The notes: generated by a model from the letters alone, not told the origin. A stretch of 64,000 nucleotides of DNA from Ruficoccus sp. ZRK36 (GCF_019603315.1 NZ_CP080649.1:1441501-1505500); one strand, 5' to 3'; counted from the stretch's first letter, positions 11,068-20,186 are shown. A program made the numbers and translations.

Positions 11068-12744
11068 ATGCGTATCAAGCTGATTATCATTGCTGTCGTT
11101 ACGGCCATCTTCATCGGTGTGCTGTGGTGGCTGCTGGCGATGTGGGGCCAGACTCAGCTGGAAACGGAGCTGGAGGAGGCCCAGAAAGCCTACGAGGCCG
11201 GGTACAATGACCGGATGATCGAGCAGCTCGAGATGGCCGTGGCCAGGGACCCCGATAGCATCAGCACGCTGCAGGTTCAGGCGCGTCTGCTGGATGGGAT
11301 TGAGAATGCCGGATGCTTGCCTGTGTACGAGCGCCTGAGTGGACTACAGCCTGATGACATCACAGCGTTTCGAGACTGGATGGGAGCGCTGGTCCGCTAT
11401 GGTCGACTTGATGAGGCCCGCAGTATCTATGAGAAGTTTGAGGCCGCCGGGCCACCGCTGGGCGGGACGGCATCGTTTTCTCGTCTGGGTGCGGATCTGG
11501 CCGGGACTGCTCAGGATGAGAACGCTCGTCTGGCATACCTGCGTGAGGCCTATGAGCGTGCGCCTGACGATGCTGAAGTCGGCGTAGAACTCTCCCGTGC
11601 CGAGACGCAAGTCCTCCCGGCGGCAGACCTGAGTGCCACGGTTCGGCGCCTCGATAGTTTGTTGGGCCGGGATCAGGTTCGGGTCGAGGCGGCGGCTTTG
11701 TTACTCCAGATCGAGACCGCGCTCGGTGATAAGCAGAGGCTGCAATCCGCCGCTCAGCGAGTCTGGGATGCCGGAGCGGGGGACGTGTCGATGCGCCTGC
11801 TGGCTTTAGAGGCTTTTTATGATCTCAATCGCGAAGACTTTGAGCAGCGGCTAAAGGAGCTGATCATCGAAGAGCAGCGCAATGTGCCCGCGCTCACGTC
11901 TATCTTCAACTGGCTGCTGGCCCGCGGTGAGAATGAACTCATTATCGAGCTGGCGATGGAGGATAAGGCGGTCATGAACATTAACCGTCCGCCCGTGGCC
12001 AATCGTGTGGCCGAGGCGATGGTCCAGACCGACCAGCTCAAGGCCTTACGGGCTTACAACTCGCGCGTCGACTGGACGGGAGCCGAGGGCTTTGCCTCTC
12101 TATTACCGCCGCTGACGCTTACGCTCGATCGCGAAGAGGCTCGGGATGTCCCAAATCCTGCCTTCACCCGCTGGCTATCTTCCGCCGCCTTACCGCAACT
12201 GCGAGAGGTGCTGCCTGTGACGGCGCGGCTGGGCTTTGAGCGCGAAGAGGTGGCGATCCTGCAGGAGATTATTCGTGACGATCCCTGGGATCGCTCCGCC
12301 TATGACCAGCTCTACGCATTGTTTAAAGGCAGAAGCGACACCCTGGCTATGCTCCGGCTTTTGCAGGAGGAGCGTGAGAATTTCCCCCAGGATCGTGACC
12401 TGTCGAGTGAGTATGCCTGGATCGCCATGGTCCTGGACGTGGACCGTCGGGGGGCCGAGCGTATTGCACAGCTCAACTACAGCTATGACCCCGAGAACCC
12501 CGCGTATCAGATCTGCTGGGCATTCGCTCTGTGCAAGTCTCGGGAGCCTGCTAAGGCATTGGAGGTCCTTGGCCGGGTAGACCCGCTGGGTGTCCGTGGT
12601 CAACTGGTAAAGGCCTATGCCTGCCGACTTCTCGATGACAAGGAGGGCTACGAACAGGCCTTGCAGGGTGTCGATATGGACGCTCTGTTGCCGGAGGAAC
12701 GCAAGTTCGTGCAGAGCGCGCGTCCCTTACCGAAAGACGACTGA
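11068..12744 (+). CDS. Membrane-anchored TPR-like protein
   Basis: The 558-aa product has an uncleaved N-terminal membrane helix (IKLIIIAVVTAIFIGVLWWL, residues 3-22) followed by an all-helical region. That region begins with recognisable TPR-type units (AQKAYEAGYNDRMIEQLEMA, then AVARDPDSISTLQVQA, then RYGRLDEARSIYEKF). It probably works as a protein-interaction scaffold on the periplasmic face; its partner is unknown. An open frame extends 17 codons upstream, but the ATG at 11068 puts the membrane helix at the N-terminus and has AAGG just upstream. The stop lies 11 bp before rsmG, so the two are likely co-transcribed. Confidence 0.75.
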   Translation: MRIKLIIIAVVTAIFIGVLWWLLAMWGQTQLETELEEAQKAYEAGYNDRMIEQLEMAVARDPDSISTLQVQARLLDGIENAGCLPVYERLSGLQPDDITAFRDWMGALVRYGRLDEARSIYEKFEAAGPPLGGTASFSRLGADLAGTAQDENARLAYLREAYERAPDDAEVGVELSRAETQVLPAADLSATVRRLDSLLGRDQVRVEAAALLLQIETALGDKQRLQSAAQRVWDAGAGDVSMRLLALEAFYDLNREDFEQRLKELIIEEQRNVPALTSIFNWLLARGENELIIELAMEDKAVMNINRPPVANRVAEAMVQTDQLKALRAYNSRVDWTGAEGFASLLPPLTLTLDREEARDVPNPAFTRWLSSAALPQLREVLPVTARLGFEREEVAILQEIIRDDPWDRSAYDQLYALFKGRSDTLAMLRLLQEERENFPQDRDLSSEYAWIAMVLDVDRRGAERIAQLNYSYDPENPAYQICWAFALCKSREPAKALEVLGRVDPLGVRGQLVKAYACRLLDDKEGYEQALQGVDMDALLPEERKFVQSARPLPKDD

Positions 12745-12755
12745 TTGCTATTTAT

Positions 12756-13427
12756 ATGACAAACGCTTTGGAATCTTTGCGGGCACACCTGCCTGCCGTG
12801 TCGGATGCCGCCTGGGAGCAACTGGCCCTCTGGGCAGAGCTCATGCGCGAATGGAACGAGCGGGTTAACCTCGTCTCGCGTAAGGATATCGACCAGCTTG
12901 AGCGCCATCACCTGGCCCCATGCCTGGCTGTCACGGGCATGCTCAAGCTCATGCATGGTGCACGCGTGATTGATGTGGGCACCGGGGGTGGGCTGCCCGG
13001 CGTGCCGATGGCGATCTGCTACCCGCAGGCACGCTTTACCCTGGTTGATTCCGTGGGGAAAAAGATTCGAGTCGTCGAGGATATCGTGAAGCGGCTCGGC
13101 CTGAAAAATGTAGAAGTCCGTAACTGCCGGGTTGAGACGATCAAAACGAAATACGATTTCGTCACCGGTCGGGCCGTCACGGATCTGGCTGCGTTTATTA
13201 ACTGGATTCGCCCCCTGTGTCGCAAGGGGAAGACCCACTCCCTGCCCAACGGGCTGCTGTATTGGCGCGGTGGAGACGTCCAGGCCGAGGCGGCTGGCTT
13301 GCATTCACGGCTTACCCGGTCCCTCGGGCTTGAGGAGGTTCTGGCAGACACCTACTTCAAGGATAAGTACATCCTGCAATTCAAGGCTGAGGACCTGCGC
13401 CGGGAAGAGCCCGCTACCCGCGCATAG
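12756..13427 (+). CDS. rsmG: 16S rRNA (guanine-N7)-methyltransferase RsmG
   Basis: It methylates N7 of G527 in 16S rRNA using S-adenosylmethionine. The 223-aa length and motifs fit GidB/RsmG: WNERVNLVSRKD near residue 32, the AdoMet loop VIDVGTGGGLPGVPMAI at about 71-87, the acidic VDS strand end, then NCRVE and the late VTGRAVTDLAAF. Loss of this enzyme gives low-level streptomycin resistance in other bacteria. It lies 11 bp after the TPR gene and converges with pilC; a 7-bp hairpin (CGCTACC/GGTAGCG, 13412-13435) overlaps its stop codon. Confidence 0.95.
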   Translation: MTNALESLRAHLPAVSDAAWEQLALWAELMREWNERVNLVSRKDIDQLERHHLAPCLAVTGMLKLMHGARVIDVGTGGGLPGVPMAICYPQARFTLVDSVGKKIRVVEDIVKRLGLKNVEVRNCRVETIKTKYDFVTGRAVTDLAAFINWIRPLCRKGKTHSLPNGLLYWRGGDVQAEAAGLHSRLTRSLGLEEVLADTYFKDKYILQFKAEDLRREEPATRA

Positions 13428-13501
13428 CGGTAGCGTTCCTTGCCGCCCGAAGTGCCCCGGGCATCGTTCTTCTACGCGCGGGCTACTGGGGCTCCGTTTT
13501 A

Positions 13502-14662
13502 TTAGTTGGAGATGACCGAGGACATCTGGAAGATCGGCAGGAACATAGCGATGACGATACCCCCGATAATCACACCCAATACGCAGATCAGGATCGGCTC
13601 CATCAGAGAGGTGAGGGCGCCCACGATGTTATCAACCTCGGTGTCGTAAAAGTCCGCGATTTTGTTCATCATGCCGTCTACGTTACCGGTCTGCTCGCCG
13701 GCGCGTGCCATGTGCTTGACCATGGGCGGAAAGTACGGAGTGACGGCGACGACGTCCGAGAGCTGTCCACCCTGGCTGATGTGGCGACTGATGCCGGTAC
13801 AGGCCTTTTCGATGAAAACGTTCCCCGAGGCATTAGAGCAAATCTCCAGTGCACGCAGGATGGGCACACCACTGCGCAGCAGAATGGCATAGGTCCGGCA
13901 AAAGCGTGAGACGTTGATCTTGCGGGTCAGGTTCCCGATGATCGGCAGACGCAGAAAGACGGAGTCGCGCACCTCGCGGCCGCGCGGCGTTTTGGTGGCT
14001 TTCTTGTAGAGAAAAAACAAGCCCACCCCGCCAGCGATGATAAACAGGATGTAATCCTGCATGAAATTACTCAGGTCGATCAGCATCTGGGTTGGCTTAG
14101 GCAGCTCGGCCCCAAAGTCCTTAAACATACCGGCGAAGACCGGAATGACCTTGATCAGGAGCACGTTCACGATCACGACCGCCAGGGTGATGACTGCGAC
14201 CGGGTAGGCCATCGCGCTCTTTACCTTTTTCATCAGGCCGAGCGATTCTTCGAAGTAGACGGCCACCTTGGCCATAATGTCTGCCAGCGCACCAGAGGCT
14301 TCACCCGCCTCCACCATGCTCACGAAAAGGTTGGGAAATGCTTTCGGGAATTTGCGAACCGCGTCGGAGAAGGATGTCCCGCTGGAGATGTCATTGCGGA
14401 CTTCCCGGATGATGATGCGGAAAACCGGGTTCTCGGTCTGCTCCTGCAGGGCGTCGAGTGCTGAGACTAGCGGGAGCCCGGCTTCCAGCATGGACGCTAT
14501 CTGCTGGGTGAAGACGGTCAGCTCCTGAAGCTTGATCTTCTTGCGGCGGGCCTGTTTCTCATACGCGCGTTGTTTGGCCAAACGCTGTTTGTCGGCGAAA
14601 CTGAGCTTCTTTTTTCTACCACCCGCCTGGTTGGCGGCTGCGCTCTGTGATAACATGGCCAT
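13502..14662 (-). CDS. pilC: Type IV pilus / type II secretion inner-membrane platform protein
   Basis: It is a polytopic inner-membrane protein that couples pilus assembly ATPases to the pilus or pseudopilus. The 386-aa product has two GspF/PilC repeats (about 48-170 and 250-372), each with the signature pattern: FTQQIASMLEAGLPLVSAL in the first, and FCRTYAILLRSGVPILRAL in the second. Three hydrophobic helices are at about 170-190, 208-228 and 360-380. The N-terminus is rich in lysine and arginine. No other pilus gene is adjacent, so whether it serves a pilus or a secretion system cannot be settled here. Confidence 0.92.
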   Translation of the reverse strand: MAMLSQSAAANQAGGRKKKLSFADKQRLAKQRAYEKQARRKKIKLQELTVFTQQIASMLEAGLPLVSALDALQEQTENPVFRIIIREVRNDISSGTSFSDAVRKFPKAFPNLFVSMVEAGEASGALADIMAKVAVYFEESLGLMKKVKSAMAYPVAVITLAVVIVNVLLIKVIPVFAGMFKDFGAELPKPTQMLIDLSNFMQDYILFIIAGGVGLFFLYKKATKTPRGREVRDSVFLRLPIIGNLTRKINVSRFCRTYAILLRSGVPILRALEICSNASGNVFIEKACTGISRHISQGGQLSDVVAVTPYFPPMVKHMARAGEQTGNVDGMMNKIADFYDTEVDNIVGALTSLMEPILICVLGVIIGGIVIAMFLPIFQMSSVISN

Positions 14663-14785
14663 GGGCTCTACCTGGGGTAAAGGGTTTGCGCTCCTGTGTC
14701 GTTCCGTCCGACATGAGGCATAATTGTGGTATTAGCTTGACCGCTAAGGGCTTCGGGGTCAAGTCTGCTGCCCTACGTCATTTAT

Positions 14786-14859
14786 GCGGGCGTAGTTTAG
14801 TGGTAAAACCTCAGTCTTCCAAACTGATGATGTCGGTTCGATTCCGTCCGCCCGCACCA
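14786..14859 (+). tRNA. tRNA-Gly (anticodon TCC)
   Basis: A complete cloverleaf can be drawn: acceptor stem GCGGGCG / CGCCCGC, D arm around GTTTAGTGGTAAAAC, anticodon stem TCAGT/ACTGA with loop CTTCCAA (anticodon TCC), T arm with TTCGATT and one T:T mismatch, discriminator A and an encoded CCA. Its 3' part (from 14800) is the left attachment site of the integrated element, and the same 62 bp recur at 36397-36458. Confidence 0.95.
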
Positions 14860-14861
14860 AT
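14800..14861 (+). repeat. attL of the integrated element
   Basis: A 62-bp stretch from GTGGTAAAACC to CGCACCAAT is identical to 36397-36458. Because it lies inside an intact tRNA-Gly, integration restored the tRNA from the chromosomal 5' part. Confidence 0.93.
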
Positions 14862-15507
14862 TGTCGAGATATGGCCAGGCTGCCATTTCCGTGACGGTTA
14901 GCGATTTATAGGATCAATCCTAGGCCAAAAGCTACCTTGGGGTCAAATCACAAAATAATCGTGAAGTGATCGAAAAATGCGCAAAAAGCCGCTATTCTGA
15001 CATGACACTGACATGACACACAGGGGGGCTGGCGTACCTGGATCATACAGGGAATAGGGAACTACCCAGCAGGTTATTCTTTCGCCATCTTCCACCCCAT
15101 TTGGCGGTCATTTTTCAGGCATGCGGGCGTAAATCACGCCGAAAACAAAAACGAACGTGTACCTGGAATATCCTGAAATCCGGGGGGAGAAGCTTTTGGC
15201 GCGTTTTTGAGGGTGCTAAAAAATGGCGATATTTCTGTAAGTGGTTTAATATAAACGGTTAGTGGAAATATTGGCGAGATGCTGGTCTTTCGGAGTGAAA
15301 TTTGAATTACTAAATATTAGTAAAAAATTTCACGTAAAACAGTAATAAAGGAATATTAAGTATAGAAAATGACTAGTTAATTGGTCCTTATTGTCAATAA
15401 CAAGGCCCCCAAATGCGCCCTCGTGGCGCTTATTGCTACTTAGCAGATGGCTCGTGAAATGTTTTGTTCGACCATGGGTGGTAGCGTAGTTATGGATCGT
15501 TTTCGTC
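14862..15507. other. Long non-coding left end of the element
   Basis: About 645 bp between attL and the polymerase gene hold no credible gene and become AT-rich towards the right (15240-15400). A tandem pair of the 11-mer TGACATGACAC is at 14998-15019. The word TACCTGGA occurs twice (near 15033 and 15160) and could be recombinase or Xis arm sites. The polymerase promoter, and possibly an origin, should lie here; none can be identified with certainty. Confidence 0.45.
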
Positions 15508-18021
15508 ATGCCTCAGAAGAAAACCGCCCGTAAATCCGCCAAAATGGCGAAAAAGAAAGTACGCGCGCCGGGCCGTCTGTTTATCCTTGGGTTTGATGCG
15601 GAGTGGGTGCGGGACACTGCGGACACGAACGACAATCAGATACTGAGCTACCAGTGGTATGTGATCAATGGGGACAAGCGTGGCGGAGGGCTGTTTTTGA
15701 CCAAAGATACCGGACGTCTGAGCCTGGAGGCTTTTTTGTCTCGCAGTCTGGAATCCGCCAAACGCAGAAAGCTCTTCTCGCATTACCCGAAGTCAGTCGT
15801 ACTTGTTTCCCATTTTACGCGAGCTGATCTGAGCTCGTTCAGCGACTACCATGACGTTCTCAAGTGCTCCTTTGATAATGTTCGCAAAAGCTACACCAGC
15901 CTGGGAGTTCCTTATAAAGTTACCCTGACGGACAGCAACCATAACCAACGTACGGTGGCTGTAACGCTGAGGGATACCATGCACATCGCTCCGGCTGGCA
16001 GTTCGCTGGAAGCGCTTGGTGACCTGAATGGTATTGGGAAGGTAAACCTTCCGGCTGGAATGATTGCTCACATGGATCAGTTGCTTGAGCAGGATCCCGG
16101 CTTGTTCGAAACGTACGCGGTCAGGGATGCTGAAATCGCCGCCGTGCACGCGCTAAAGATGGCAGAGACATCCGAGGACATGTTTGGCGAGCGTGAAGTC
16201 CCCATCACCCTCGGGGGCATGGGGGTGAAGTACTGTCTGGACCTTTGGCGCAAGGAAGGGGTTAGCTCGTTGGCTGTGCTTGGGCAGCATGAGGTTGAAA
16301 AGACCGTGTATGATCCGAAGACCGGTCGTCAGAAAAAGATAAAAGAGGTGAAGCTGTTGCCCGAGCTTTCGGATAGCGAAAACCTTGTGATCGACTCGTA
16401 TCATGGTGGTCGTAACGAGTCTTTCTACTTTGGAGCGACTCAGGAGGATGACTGGCGGGACATCGACCTGAAGGGGGCCTACTCGACAGCGATGGCGACG
16501 ATCCCTCAACCTGTCTGGAAGAGAATCGAGCACACGACAGACATTGATCGTTACACGCTGGATGCGATGGGCTTTGCTAATATTCAGTTCGTATTCCCAC
16601 ACACTATTCGTTTTCCTGGCTTGGCTGTCCGGCATGATGGGAGTCTGTTCTTTCCCAGGGAAGGTGATACTTATGCAACGGCCCCGGAAATAGCGCTGGC
16701 CCGTGCCCAGGGTGCACGCGTTGAAATCAGGAGCGGCGTGATTGTACCTCTGAATCGCCAGCAATATCCGATTCGTGACATCGTGCTGAAGGCTACGCAG
16801 TCCCGTAACAACGCCAAGACGACACTGGAAAACAAACTCTACAAGGAGCTGATCAATTCCTTTTACGGCAAGTTCGCACAAGGTCTCAGGAACCGCCGTG
16901 GGCTCAATACGCGCACGGGTGAGGTCGAGGACTTGCCTCCGTCCCAGATTACCCAGGCCTACTTCGCGGCTCACATCACGGGGCTGGTCCGTGGTGTACT
17001 TAGCGAGATCATGAATCGCATACCGGAGCCATACGAGGTGATCAGCGTGACGACCGACGGGTTTATTACCAATGCACCGGAGTCGATGACTGATGAGGCT
17101 TCCGGTGGTCCTCTATGCGATATGTTCCGGGATGCCCGTAAGGTGCTTACAGAGGGTGACGATACTATTCTCGAAGATAAGCATCAGGTGCGTCAGGTCT
17201 TGTCGTGGACCACACGTGGCCAGGCAACTCTTAAGGGGGCTGGTGGGCATAAGCCCATTCTGGCAAAGGCAGGCATCAAGGCCCCGAGGGGATATGATGA
17301 GGCTCAGCAGAATCAGTGGATCGTGAATCTGTTCAAGGACCGGGACGAGAACAGCAAGCTGGTGGTATCTCAGCTCAAGGGCATGAGCGCCATGTACCAT
17401 GAAGCGTCGGGTGGTTTGGTGGAACAGCTTAAAGACCGCTCCCTGCGTATGGACTTTGATTTTAAGCGGCAGGTTGATCTGCACAAGAAGGGCATGCTGC
17501 CCATTGACGGGCTGGATCACCTATGGTTCAAGACGCTTCCCTGGCAGCGTATGGAGGACTGCAAAAGGGCTCGTGACACTATCCAGCGGTTTCGCAGTGA
17601 AGAGAAGCGGTGCTTAAAGACTCTCGATGATCTGGACCATTTTCAGCGTTGTTATCAGGCTGCTGCATTGCCCAAGGGGATGCGACGAACGGCGGGAGGA
17701 ACGATGGTCGATGATGCTGTTCGTGTGCTTATCCGAGCGATGATAAAGGAGCAATGGGGCTTGGGGCTCATGGACCGAAGCTATGCGAAATGGTGTGGGT
17801 GGTTCGGCGAGCATGGCTACTCGGTGACGCTTGACCAGTTCAAGAGCGCGGTAAGAGCCGATGTGCCCATGAATGCTATCGAGCTAACCCCGGAGGTGTT
17901 TGGCCTGATTCGCAGGGTTAAGACGGAGTTTCCGGATTTCGATCATAATGCGCTGCTTACGGCCTTGCCTTCTGCTGATGACGAGGGCGATGAATGGCCG
18001 GAGGAAATCTACGAAGAGTAG
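15508..18021 (+). CDS. Family B DNA polymerase, primer-independent (piPolB) type
   Basis: The 837-aa protein has a full set of protein-priming-type PolB motifs. The 3'-5' exonuclease has ExoI D30-A-E32, an ExoII-like HFTRADLSSF (102-111) and ExoIII Y203AVRD207. The polymerase has motif A D320LKGAYSTAM, motif B KLYKELINSFYGK (443-455) and motif C T515TDG518, where most family B enzymes have DTDS. A downstream TTRGQATLKG resembles the Tx2GR-type segment. The TTDG motif C, the size, the absence of a terminal-protein gene and the location in a tRNA-integrated element match piPolBs, which prime DNA synthesis de novo and replicate pipolins. A lysine-rich N-terminus (1-20) may bind DNA. No Shine-Dalgarno. 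Plain protein-primed PolB is the alternative. Confidence 0.87.
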   Translation: MPQKKTARKSAKMAKKKVRAPGRLFILGFDAEWVRDTADTNDNQILSYQWYVINGDKRGGGLFLTKDTGRLSLEAFLSRSLESAKRRKLFSHYPKSVVLVSHFTRADLSSFSDYHDVLKCSFDNVRKSYTSLGVPYKVTLTDSNHNQRTVAVTLRDTMHIAPAGSSLEALGDLNGIGKVNLPAGMIAHMDQLLEQDPGLFETYAVRDAEIAAVHALKMAETSEDMFGEREVPITLGGMGVKYCLDLWRKEGVSSLAVLGQHEVEKTVYDPKTGRQKKIKEVKLLPELSDSENLVIDSYHGGRNESFYFGATQEDDWRDIDLKGAYSTAMATIPQPVWKRIEHTTDIDRYTLDAMGFANIQFVFPHTIRFPGLAVRHDGSLFFPREGDTYATAPEIALARAQGARVEIRSGVIVPLNRQQYPIRDIVLKATQSRNNAKTTLENKLYKELINSFYGKFAQGLRNRRGLNTRTGEVEDLPPSQITQAYFAAHITGLVRGVLSEIMNRIPEPYEVISVTTDGFITNAPESMTDEASGGPLCDMFRDARKVLTEGDDTILEDKHQVRQVLSWTTRGQATLKGAGGHKPILAKAGIKAPRGYDEAQQNQWIVNLFKDRDENSKLVVSQLKGMSAMYHEASGGLVEQLKDRSLRMDFDFKRQVDLHKKGMLPIDGLDHLWFKTLPWQRMEDCKRARDTIQRFRSEEKRCLKTLDDLDHFQRCYQAAALPKGMRRTAGGTMVDDAVRVLIRAMIKEQWGLGLMDRSYAKWCGWFGEHGYSVTLDQFKSAVRADVPMNAIELTPEVFGLIRRVKTEFPDFDHNALLTALPSADDEGDEWPEEIYEE

Positions 18022-18076
18022 GAGTTTTTCGTAGATTTCTGAAATCCTTATCTGACCGCTATGCCTCTTCGGTAAA

Positions 18077-18155
18077 GGCCTTGAGGCCAGCGGTGTCGTA
18101 ACCGGGTATGGGAATACCCAGACCACGCTATGACACCGGAGTCGTCCGATGTTTT
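18077..18155 (+). repeat. Foldable repeat, copy A
   Basis: Downstream of the polymerase, CGGTGTCGTA pairs with TATGACACCG (one G:T) around an inner hairpin GGGTAT-GGGA-ATACCC. A related copy is at 33081-33173. The segment lies between two convergent genes and could also act as a terminator. Confidence 0.6.
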
Positions 18156-18167
18156 GTGATGCCCGGA

Positions 18168-19202
18168 TTAATTCCAGTTCTTCCCGATGTTGTAGGCGAT
18201 GATGCGGGCCAGCCGATCCGGCATATACATACGGCTGTAGCTCAGGCGCCTACCATCTGAGCTGTTGAAATAAATCTGGGTCTGGTGGACGGTGGTGCTG
18301 GTCTTGTTGATGTCCCGTGGGCGAGCGTTGTTCATGGTCACGCCCGTGGGATTGGTTGGCTGGATTCTGACTTTCGCCTGCGCGGCAAACTTCTTCTTGA
18401 GTCCGAAGAAATCGACCGTGTTGGCATCGAATAAATTCCAGTGGCTGGTCGGTATTTCTGAAAGCTGGCTGGTACGTATGCACTGTACGGCAACGATCTG
18501 TTCGCTGCGATCTACGAGCAGTCCGAGCGTGTTGTAGCCGCTCAACTGTTCCAAATCATCATATCCTTGTGCGTAGCGATACTCGGCCCGTACCGGAAAC
18601 AGCCACAGGCGAAAGGAGTTTTCGGGGAAGCCGTCTGTAATGACGACTTGGGATTTCCCGATCTCCAGAGCATCATACAGTCGGTCTCTGACGACCTGCA
18701 GGGGCTCCAGGTAATGAATGCCCTGATAGATCACGGATGCCTGGTCCAAGAGATCCCCATACAGCCAGGTCTGATCGAACTCCATCACCGAGAGGAAACT
18801 CATGGTCAGTTGTTGCTTCAGCAGATGTGTCAGGTCGTTAATCGTGGTATTGTCCAGTCCGGCATGAGCGTTTTCGCGGTCCCAGTTCTTGTCGAGGTGA
18901 AGGAATGCAGTGGGGCAATTGCTTATGATCGCTTGCTGCGTTTCGAGCGATAAGTTTTCGAGGGGAACGGTGTATTCGCGGTCGACATGCTCGGGGATGA
19001 GTCGGACCTCTTTACCATCATGGCCGATAATGTGGGCCGTGATTTTGCGTCCGTCAGCCGCGACGATCTCAGCGTGGTAAGGATCGAAAACTGTGGTGCT
19101 GTTTGCTTCAGGTGTCTGCTCTGTTGGCTGGGTGGCACTGAGGGGCCCGGCCAAGGCTATGCAGAGCAGGGCTGAAAGCGTGAGATACTGTGAGCTCATC
19201 AT
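18168..19202 (-). CDS. Secreted hypothetical protein of the element
   Basis: The 344-aa product has a signal peptide (SSQYLTLSALLCIALAGPLSA) and no further membrane segment. Residues about 45-85 (AADGRKITAHIIGHDGKEV followed by VPLENLSLETQQAI) look like a small SH3-type beta domain resembling SHD1-like segments of planctomycete and verrucomicrobial exported proteins; that comparison is from memory and weak. The remainder is not recognised. Two adjacent ATGs allow a start at 19202 or 19199. It reads leftwards, converging with the polymerase gene, and follows 19216-19539 by 13 bp, so the two form a small operon. Its role in a mobile element is unknown. Confidence 0.65.
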   Translation of the reverse strand: MMSSQYLTLSALLCIALAGPLSATQPTEQTPEANSTTVFDPYHAEIVAADGRKITAHIIGHDGKEVRLIPEHVDREYTVPLENLSLETQQAIISNCPTAFLHLDKNWDRENAHAGLDNTTINDLTHLLKQQLTMSFLSVMEFDQTWLYGDLLDQASVIYQGIHYLEPLQVVRDRLYDALEIGKSQVVITDGFPENSFRLWLFPVRAEYRYAQGYDDLEQLSGYNTLGLLVDRSEQIVAVQCIRTSQLSEIPTSHWNLFDANTVDFFGLKKKFAAQAKVRIQPTNPTGVTMNNARPRDINKTSTTVHQTQIYFNSSDGRRLSYSRMYMPDRLARIIAYNIGKNWN

Positions 19203-19215
19203 CCACTCCAGAGAT

Positions 19216-19539
19216 TCAAGAGTCTCTCACAAAACCGACAGTTCTCTTCGGACGGGATCGCCGGAATAAATAGAAGGATAGTCCACCGGTTGCCAGCGTG
19301 GCAAAGATCAGTGCCCGGTTCAGATAGGCGAGCTTCTGACTCGTCTTCACGAGCTCGTCGGCGGGGTCATCGCCGGTAAACATCCAGTTTAAAAGCCTAA
19401 ACGCCGAGGCACTAGTTGACTCATCCTGTAGTTCCATAAATTCATCGTCTACACTCGTCTTGGCAGGCCCTGATATAAAGACGATCGTGAAGGCAAGCCC
19501 GAGGGCAGCAAACAGGAGAACAACGGCGGCGATTCGCAT
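19216..19539 (-). CDS. Small membrane protein with two helices
   Basis: A 107-aa product with an N-terminal hydrophobic helix (IAAVVLLFAALGLAFTIVFI, residues 3-22) and a second one near the C-terminus (ALIFATLATGGLSFYLF) followed by a basic RRSRPKR tail. The acidic loop between them (DDEFMELQDESTS) probably lies outside the cytoplasm. I recognise no family. It is the first gene of a leftward pair with the secreted protein at 18168-19202, so the two may act together at the envelope. Confidence 0.55.
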   Translation of the reverse strand: MRIAAVVLLFAALGLAFTIVFISGPAKTSVDDEFMELQDESTSASAFRLLNWMFTGDDPADELVKTSQKLAYLNRALIFATLATGGLSFYLFRRSRPKRTVGFVRDS

Positions 19540-19597
19540 TGAAACACCATATGATCGTGAGGTTATCGGTCAAGCCTTATGAGCGTATGGTGTAAGG

Positions 19598-19870
19598 GTG
19601 GGTAATTCACTGACTGAACTAGGTGCTCGATTACGGCTCTTGAGGGCCAAGCATAACCTGACGCAGGAGGAGTTCGCGCAACTGGCGGGCATCGGCTATA
19701 AGTTCTATCAGCAGATCGAAGGAGCCCGAAAGAAAGAGATCTGGCTATCTACCGTGGAACGTCTCGCCGCCCCCTATGGGCTTCGTGCCTGGCAACTCTT
19801 GGCCCCCACCATGCCCGAGGGCTCCAAGCTGATCCGCAAAGCACCCAGTAGTCGGGTGCATCGACGGTGA
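19598..19870 (+). CDS. Small XRE-family HTH protein
   Basis: The 90-aa protein consists of one Cro/CI-type helix-turn-helix (residues 7-62: ARLRLLRAKHNLTQEEFAQL, with a recognition helix around YKFYQQIEGARK) and a basic tail ending SSRVHRR. It starts with GTG; the closest upstream ATG (19587) is followed by a stop after one codon. It stands alone between the leftward membrane operon and the non-coding region before the restriction cassette, and probably regulates one of them. Confidence 0.7.
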   Translation: MGNSLTELGARLRLLRAKHNLTQEEFAQLAGIGYKFYQQIEGARKKEIWLSTVERLAAPYGLRAWQLLAPTMPEGSKLIRKAPSSRVHRR

Positions 19871-20186
19871 GTGGATAGGGGGATCATGTTCAGGGGCTCA
19901 AGTTCGCAACTATATTGACGGGGTGATTATACGCAAGCTGTCCTCATCTACTCGGCTTTCGATATAGGCAATGTTCTGTTTCATTGACTAGCTGTCATTT
20001 CGGAAGGAGAGATTTTTCGTGATTTTGCGCTGAGCCTTGTTAGGTAGAGCCGATCACATTTTTGATGTGCTCGGAATTACTTCAATCGAGTCATTGAAGA
20101 GCTATGGATTCTATACTAGGCACGGCCATGCTAAATCCAGTGCTTCAAAAAAGTTTTGAATCATCAAGATATATCTTGCAGCTGCT
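19871..20186. other. Non-coding, AT-rich region before the restriction cassette
   Basis: These 316 bp contain no credible gene. The only clear signal is a perfect 14-bp palindrome CAAGATATATCTTG at 20165-20178, annotated separately. Confidence 0.5.
20165..20178. promoter_or_regulatory. Perfect 14-bp palindrome, likely operator
   Basis: CAAGATATATCTTG is a perfect palindrome ending 8 bp before the start codon of the XRE-type regulator at 20187. The size and position fit autorepression by a dimeric HTH protein, as in C-protein-controlled restriction-modification systems. Binding is inferred only. Confidence 0.5.
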
